Shown here one piece after another: positions 32,306 through 64,000 of a stretch of DNA of 64,000 bases. Origin of the DNA: Progne subis subis (lineage: Eukaryota > Chordata > Aves > Passeriformes > Hirundinidae). Under the pieces are notes generated by a model. The model saw nothing but the letters and a program-made list of their open reading frames with translations. It was not told the DNA's origin and searched no databases. The position numbers and the translations under genes were made by a program. The DNA lies in assembly GCA_022316685.1 (NCBI GenBank), contig JAKJHU010000382.1, positions 248,001 through 312,000 of the forward strand, read 5' to 3'. Position 1 is the stretch's first letter, and each line of letters starts with the position of its first letter.

Positions 32306-34890
32306 TGAGGCACGGTGGCGGACAGCTGGACAAACAGACTGCTGCTGCCCAAACACCACCTGCACTGGAGCAAAGGATCCTCACACTCGCGTCCTTCAAA
32401 GCAAAAACAACGCCCCCGGGCACGCGTGTGTTCCCTTCTGCTGGAGGCCCCAGCACAGCCGGGCCGGGCCCTCTGGGCACGCCTGTGTTTGGGACTCGTG
32501 GCCTTCTCCTGTTGTTTATCCCCGAGGAAAGGCTGCTCCCACCACAGGCAGGCCCGGAGCCTTCGACGGGAGCGTTGGCGGTGACGCAAAGTTATCCTTT
32601 ACAAAAACCCCTACAAACAAACCCCTCTCCCAGACACAGCTTTTCCATGAAGAGCTGCCAGTGAAAACCAGGGTTTGGTTGTTTTTTTTTTTGCTCCTAA
32701 CCTGGAGGCATTGGCGTTGCTTCTGCGGTCTCGGATTTTCGGTGACCTTTACCCACGCTCTGGGTGGTGAAACCACATCCAAGGCAGCGGCCGAGCGGTG
32801 CCCGGGGGTGGCCGTGGTGCCGCGGAGCCCAGCGAGCCACCTGCCCTGGCACTGCCAAAGGCACGGCCTGCTTGGGCAGGACCCTCGGACCCCCAGCGTC
32901 CCCATCCGCCCCTCCAGGACAGACAGCCACCACGGGTCCACGCTGATTTTCCCGCTGAGGAGGAGCTGGAAGGGAAGGGCAGGGGCAGAGATCAGGAGGC
33001 AAATCTTGGCTCTCAAACAATAGCTATTGTGTGAATGTATTTTTACTTCTGTCCTAAAAAAAAAAAACAAAACAAAACCCACAAGTGATTTCGGTGTGTC
33101 CTAAAAGCTGCAGTTACTTAAATGCCAGGATTTTCATGGGATTGTGAAAGGGTTTGGGTTGGAAGGGAACCAAAAGACCATCTTGTTCCATGGGCAGGGC
33201 CATCTTTCACTACGCCAGGTTTGTGCAAGCCCCATCCAGGCTGGCCTTGAACACTTCCAGAGCTGGGGAGTTGATATCCAGAGAGGATGGATGCAACGTT
33301 TATGTTACACTGTCCACATCTGCAGAAGCAAACAAATGGAAACCTTGTGACGTCCCGAGGCAGTGTCAGAGCTGTCAGGGCTGCCTGGGGCCGGGGCATC
33401 CCCTGGAGGGGCTGGGACCGGGATCGCTGGGGTGGCACAGAGACCCCGGGCCAGCCAGGGACATCCGTGTCCTGGCAAAACCAACCCCAGCACAAACTGT
33501 TTTGAGAGCTCCAGTTCATTTCAGCGAAGCAGTCAAATGCATCGAGTCTGATTCTGCTTCTTTCTTCACCTAATTAGACAACGGGGAGATTTATGGGATA
33601 ATTGAGCCAACTCGATGTAGCTGTAATTTGACATCTAATTAATCAATGTCCCGCTCCTTCGCAGGTGCAGCAGAAACCTTTCCTAACTGCTGCAGGCATG
33701 TCTCTGTGGTTCCTGTGGAGAAAAACCCCAAGCAAGCCCCATTTCTTGTTTCCTGGAGCACGGGAATCTGCAGGAATTCTGTCGTTGTCCCCAACCAGCA
33801 GAAGGGACGTTGCCAGGTGATCCCACAGGATGGCCACGGTGCAGGCTGCTGGAGGCACAGCTGGTTCCTGATGCTGCTAAAAGTTTGGGAAGCAGCTTTT
33901 CTCTCCACAATGCTCCTGGCTGCTAACCAGGTGCCGGAGTCTGTCAGTGGGGAGGGAAGGGGTCGTGTTCCTGCAGCTGGCCGAGCCTGGGGAGTGCAGG
34001 AAGCTGGGAAGGTACCGCCAGGATCCAAGGAAAATTCTGGCCCTATTAGAGTTAAGAGGGGTTTTGCATTCGACCTCAGCAAGGTCAAGGATTTTACCCA
34101 AGGAATATTAGTCATCAGCATCGGGATGAATTAGAGGACTTGTCAACAAGAGGCAGGCAAGGTTAGTCCCATGGGTGGCTGAGCTCGGAATTGGAATGGC
34201 TGGAAAAATAACGCCCAGCTTATTCCATTTATCCTGCGCTGCACGCGAGGCCTGTGCAATACCTCGGCACTTCTCCCCTGCTCTGTCCCATTCCTGTCAG
34301 ACATGCTTGGTTTGGGATGGGGGGAACCGTAGGGTAAAACTTCCTTGGAAGGCTCCCCGGAGCTGGGCTCGGCCCTGGGAAGGTGCACAGCCCATAGCTC
34401 CTGTTTTTTGGAAATCCCGTGCAGCCTGGCTCCCCGTGGCAGCACGATGCAGCGCAGCAGATGCCCTGTGGATCGCGTGGATTGCACGCAGCTGGAAGCC
34501 AGGCCAAGGAATTGGCACAGACCGTGGCACAGCTGGACTCTAAAGGCCGTTTGCTTTCTCTGGGTGCCCCTTTCGGGCCGCCTGCGCTCCTGGCCATCGC
34601 TGCCTTCCCCTGCTTGGCTTTTTCCCCATAATTTGGAATCCCTTCCCATGGTGGTGGCCCCAGGGGACAGTGGAGCTCCAGGGGACTGGCAGGAAGATGG
34701 TGAGGCCACAGGTGGGCTCAGCACAGGGAGTGCGGGGTGGGGAATAAAACCCAAAAAACTCAAAACTTGTCCCAGACTTCCCAAAGCTCTTGGGAAAGAC
34801 GTGAAACGTTCAAAATTCCTGAAAATTCCTGCATCAACTGAAGCATGGAGATGAGTGTGAGATCCTGGAATGTGGCAAAGAGAACAGAAG
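32306..34890. other. Intergenic sequence between VEPH1 and CCNL1
   Basis: Apart from the CR1 fragment at 33131-33275 I recognise no gene. The overlapping frames at 33640-34850 on both strands have no splice or family support. The AT-rich, TAATTA-containing patch at 33500-33660 may be a regulatory element. Confidence 0.5.
33131..33275 (-). mobile_element. CR1 LINE 3' fragment
   Basis: 'ggtttgggttggaaggga' opens the plus-strand reading, followed by 'ccatgggcagggccatctt' and 'aagccccatccaggctggcc'. Confidence 0.8.
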
Positions 34891-35180
34891 AACTTTATTA
34901 AAGCTAAATTTAGTCACAGAAGGCATGGGAGCCCACCATGGACCTGCAGCAGGGCCGATCCCACTCCCTCCACCCCTTGTCCAGCCTCAGGCCCATCCTC
35001 CTCCTCCTCACACACTCCACAGCCAGACTGGGATCGGGATCATCCCTGCTCCAGCCCTGCATCCACCGAGTGGAAGGTACCGGAAAAAAGCATTTTTTCC
35101 TCATTTTTCCACATTTCTGGCAACATTTTTTTTTTTTTTTTTGCCAAAGATACGTTTTGCCAGGTTGGAAAATTTCAAAT

Positions 35181-35186
35181 TTTATT
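35181..35186 (-). terminator. VEPH1: Candidate VEPH1 polyadenylation signal AATAAA
   Basis: AATAAA on the minus strand about 1.6 kb downstream of the VEPH1 stop codon. A second AATAAA lies at 34894-34899. Which is used, if either, cannot be told from sequence alone. Confidence 0.35.
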
Positions 35187-35944
35187 TTTTACTCAGCTTT
35201 GAATCTCATTTCTTCATCTTCACTTGCAGACTGCTCGTTCTTTTTTTTTTTTCTTTTTTTTTTGGCCCCCTCTTTTCCTTTCAGTCTCTTCCACAGCATT
35301 TGCTCCACTTTAGAATCATTGGAAAGTAACAAAAAAAAAAAAAAAAATCAAAGTGGGAATTTTCCAGGTTTGCAGAAATTTTGAAAAGTTTTAGAATGGA
35401 GAAGATAATTTAAAAAAAAAAAAAATTACATTCAGTTACAAAGTAGAACAAAAGCAGGAAAAAGAAGGGAAATCAAATCACGTAAATATTTAAAATTATT
35501 TTCCAGCTGTACAAAATCTTTCAAATTTCCCAATTTAAACCTGAAAGCAGCACATAAACAACAAAAGGACAAAGTCCACCAGGATTAAACAAGGAAAATT
35601 AACTTTTTTACATCAAGTCGATTGAGGAAAGCAGAAAGTCCTCCCTCCTGGAACCCTCTTGGCAGTGTCAGAGTCCTGGTGCACCTCATGCCGAGGCCTT
35701 GGGTTTCTCACCGCATCCCCTGGCTTTCAGGACATCAGGCTGAAGGAAAAAAACCCTGGATTTTTTTTCAGGGAAGGCTCAGGGACCTGGTGCTGCTGCA
35801 CCGGGCAGTGTCCCCGTGCCAGGGCGCGCGCCCACGGTGGCACCGCGTCCCTGGAGGTGTCACTGTCCCAGCGGCCCTCTGGCTCTGCCTTCCCACAGCG
35901 CCTGGGGGTGGCCTCGTGGGTGTCCCCTGGTGCCACAGGGGCAC

Positions 35945-36828
35945 AGTTTGGTGTCCCCAGGGTCACAGGTGGGTGGTGTCCCCAGGGTCACAGGTGATGT
36001 CCCCAGGGTCACAGGTGGGTGATGTCCCCAGGGTCACAGGTGATGTCCCCAGGGTCACAGGTGGGTGGTGTCCCCAGGGTCACAGGTGATGTCCCCAGGG
36101 TCACAGGTGGGTGATGTCCCCAGGGTCACAGGTGATGTCCCCAGGGTCACAGGGTGGTGGTGTCCCCAGGGTCACAGGTGGGTGGTGTCCCCAGGGTCAC
36201 AGGTGGGTGATGTCCCCAGGGTCACAGGTGATGTCCCCAGGGTCACAGGTGATGTCCCCAGGGTCACAGGTAGATGATGTCCCCAGGGTCACAGGCGATG
36301 TCCCCAGGGTCACAGGTGATGTCCCCAGGGTCACAGGTGGGTGGTGTCCCCAGGGTCACAGGTGGGTGGTGTCCCTAGGGTCACAGGTGGGTGGTGTCCC
36401 CAGGGTCACAGGTGATGTCCCCAGGGTCACAGGTGGGTGGTGTCCCCAGGGTCACAGGTGATGTCCCCAGGGTCACAGGGTGGTGGTGTCCCCAGGGTCA
36501 CAGGTAGATGATGTCCCCAGGGTCACAGGTGATGTCCCTAGGGTCACAGGTGGGTGGTGTCCCCAGGGTCACAGGTGATGTCCCCAGGGTCACAGGTGGG
36601 TGGTGTCCCCAGGGTTACAGGTGGGTGGTGTCCCCAGGGTCACAGGTGATGTCCCCAGGGTTACAGGTGGGTGATGTCCCCAGGGTCACAGGTGGGTGAT
36701 GTCCCCAGGGTCACAGGTGATGTCCCCAGGGTCACAGGGTGGTGGTGTCCCCAGGGTCACAGGTAGGTGGTGTCCCGAGGGTCACAGGTGGGTGATGTCC
36801 CCAGGGTCACAGGGCGGTGTCCCCAGGG

Positions 36829-36831
<3 letters not shown>
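35945..36831 (-). repeat. 21/25-bp minisatellite beginning at the VEPH1 stop codon
   Basis: About 37-40 units of two interspersed types on the plus strand: 21-bp 'tgtccccagggtcacaggtga' in two parts (tgtccccaggg + tcacaggtga), and a 25-bp type ending 'caggtgggtgg'. The 25-bp type shifts the frame at each copy, so frames cycle through three readings. On the gene strand the unit reads CCACCCACCTGTGACC plus CTGGGGACA. This matches the last VEPH1 codons and stop (CCACCTACCTGTGACC), so the array includes the stop codon itself and then fills about 0.9 kb of 3' UTR. Confidence 0.95.
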
Positions 36832-63785
<26,954 letters not shown>

Positions 63786-64000
63786 CTGGGAGATAAAAAC
63801 AGAGATAACAGCACACAAATTCATTGTTTGCTGCTGTGAGGGGCTCTGTGTGCTGCCACTGAGTCACTGTCCCTGGGGAGGGGTGGCTGCCCCACCAGAC
63901 ACGGGCAGCTGCCTCAAATACAGTTGATTTGTGGTTACACTGGATTGGCTTTTGTTCCTCTTGGCATTGCCTAACCCTGCTTAACTCAGGACATCTTGTC

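Noticed and set aside
33640..34850. Overlapping 160-210-codon frames on both strands between VEPH1 and CCNL1
   Set aside because: No family resemblance, no paired splice sites, and mutually overlapping frames.

Overview
This is a nuclear window from a bird, most likely a songbird. The evidence is vertebrate split genes with GT-AG introns, about twenty fragments of avian CR1 LINEs (the 3' end reading GGTTTGGGTTGGAAGG on the minus strand of the element), several solo retroviral LTRs, and many GC-rich minisatellites. I see no prokaryotic or plasmid content.

Two protein-coding genes lie on the minus strand. CCNL1 (cyclin L1) is complete at about 7.6-20.4 kb, with eleven coding exons. VEPH1 (melted-like PH-domain protein) is 3'-complete but 5'-truncated. 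Its last eight coding exons run from 63785 down to a stop codon at 36829, and the rest lies beyond the right edge. As I recall, the same order and orientation are found around CCNL1-VEPH1 on human 3q25. CCNL1 partners CDK11 in pre-mRNA splicing. VEPH1 is a membrane-associated modulator of growth-factor signalling. There is no reason to think the two work together; they are simply syntenic neighbours.

Layout: 1-7.6 kb is intergenic sequence downstream of CCNL1, with CR1 pieces, simple repeats and one exon-like ORF with strong splice sites. 7.6-20.4 kb is CCNL1, including a 6-kb intron without recognisable CR1 or LTR. 20.4-21.6 kb holds the CCNL1 CpG promoter, a G-rich hexamer array and a second CpG-rich promoter-like block. 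21.6-36 kb is intergenic and rich in mobile elements: CR1, one ~910-bp LTR, two smaller solo LTRs, minisatellites and a decayed coding-like segment. 36-64 kb is VEPH1, whose introns carry CR1s, a solo LTR, an LTR remnant, an inverted duplication and at least five tandem arrays.

Most notable points: a one-base insertion breaks the CCNL1 frame in exon 1 (the exons sum to 3n+1). A ~0.9-kb minisatellite in the VEPH1 3' UTR appears to have been seeded by, and includes, the VEPH1 stop codon. A second minisatellite starts just after the CCNL1 stop codon. CCNL1 intron 3 holds a candidate poison exon. I found no evidence of a wholly new biological system.
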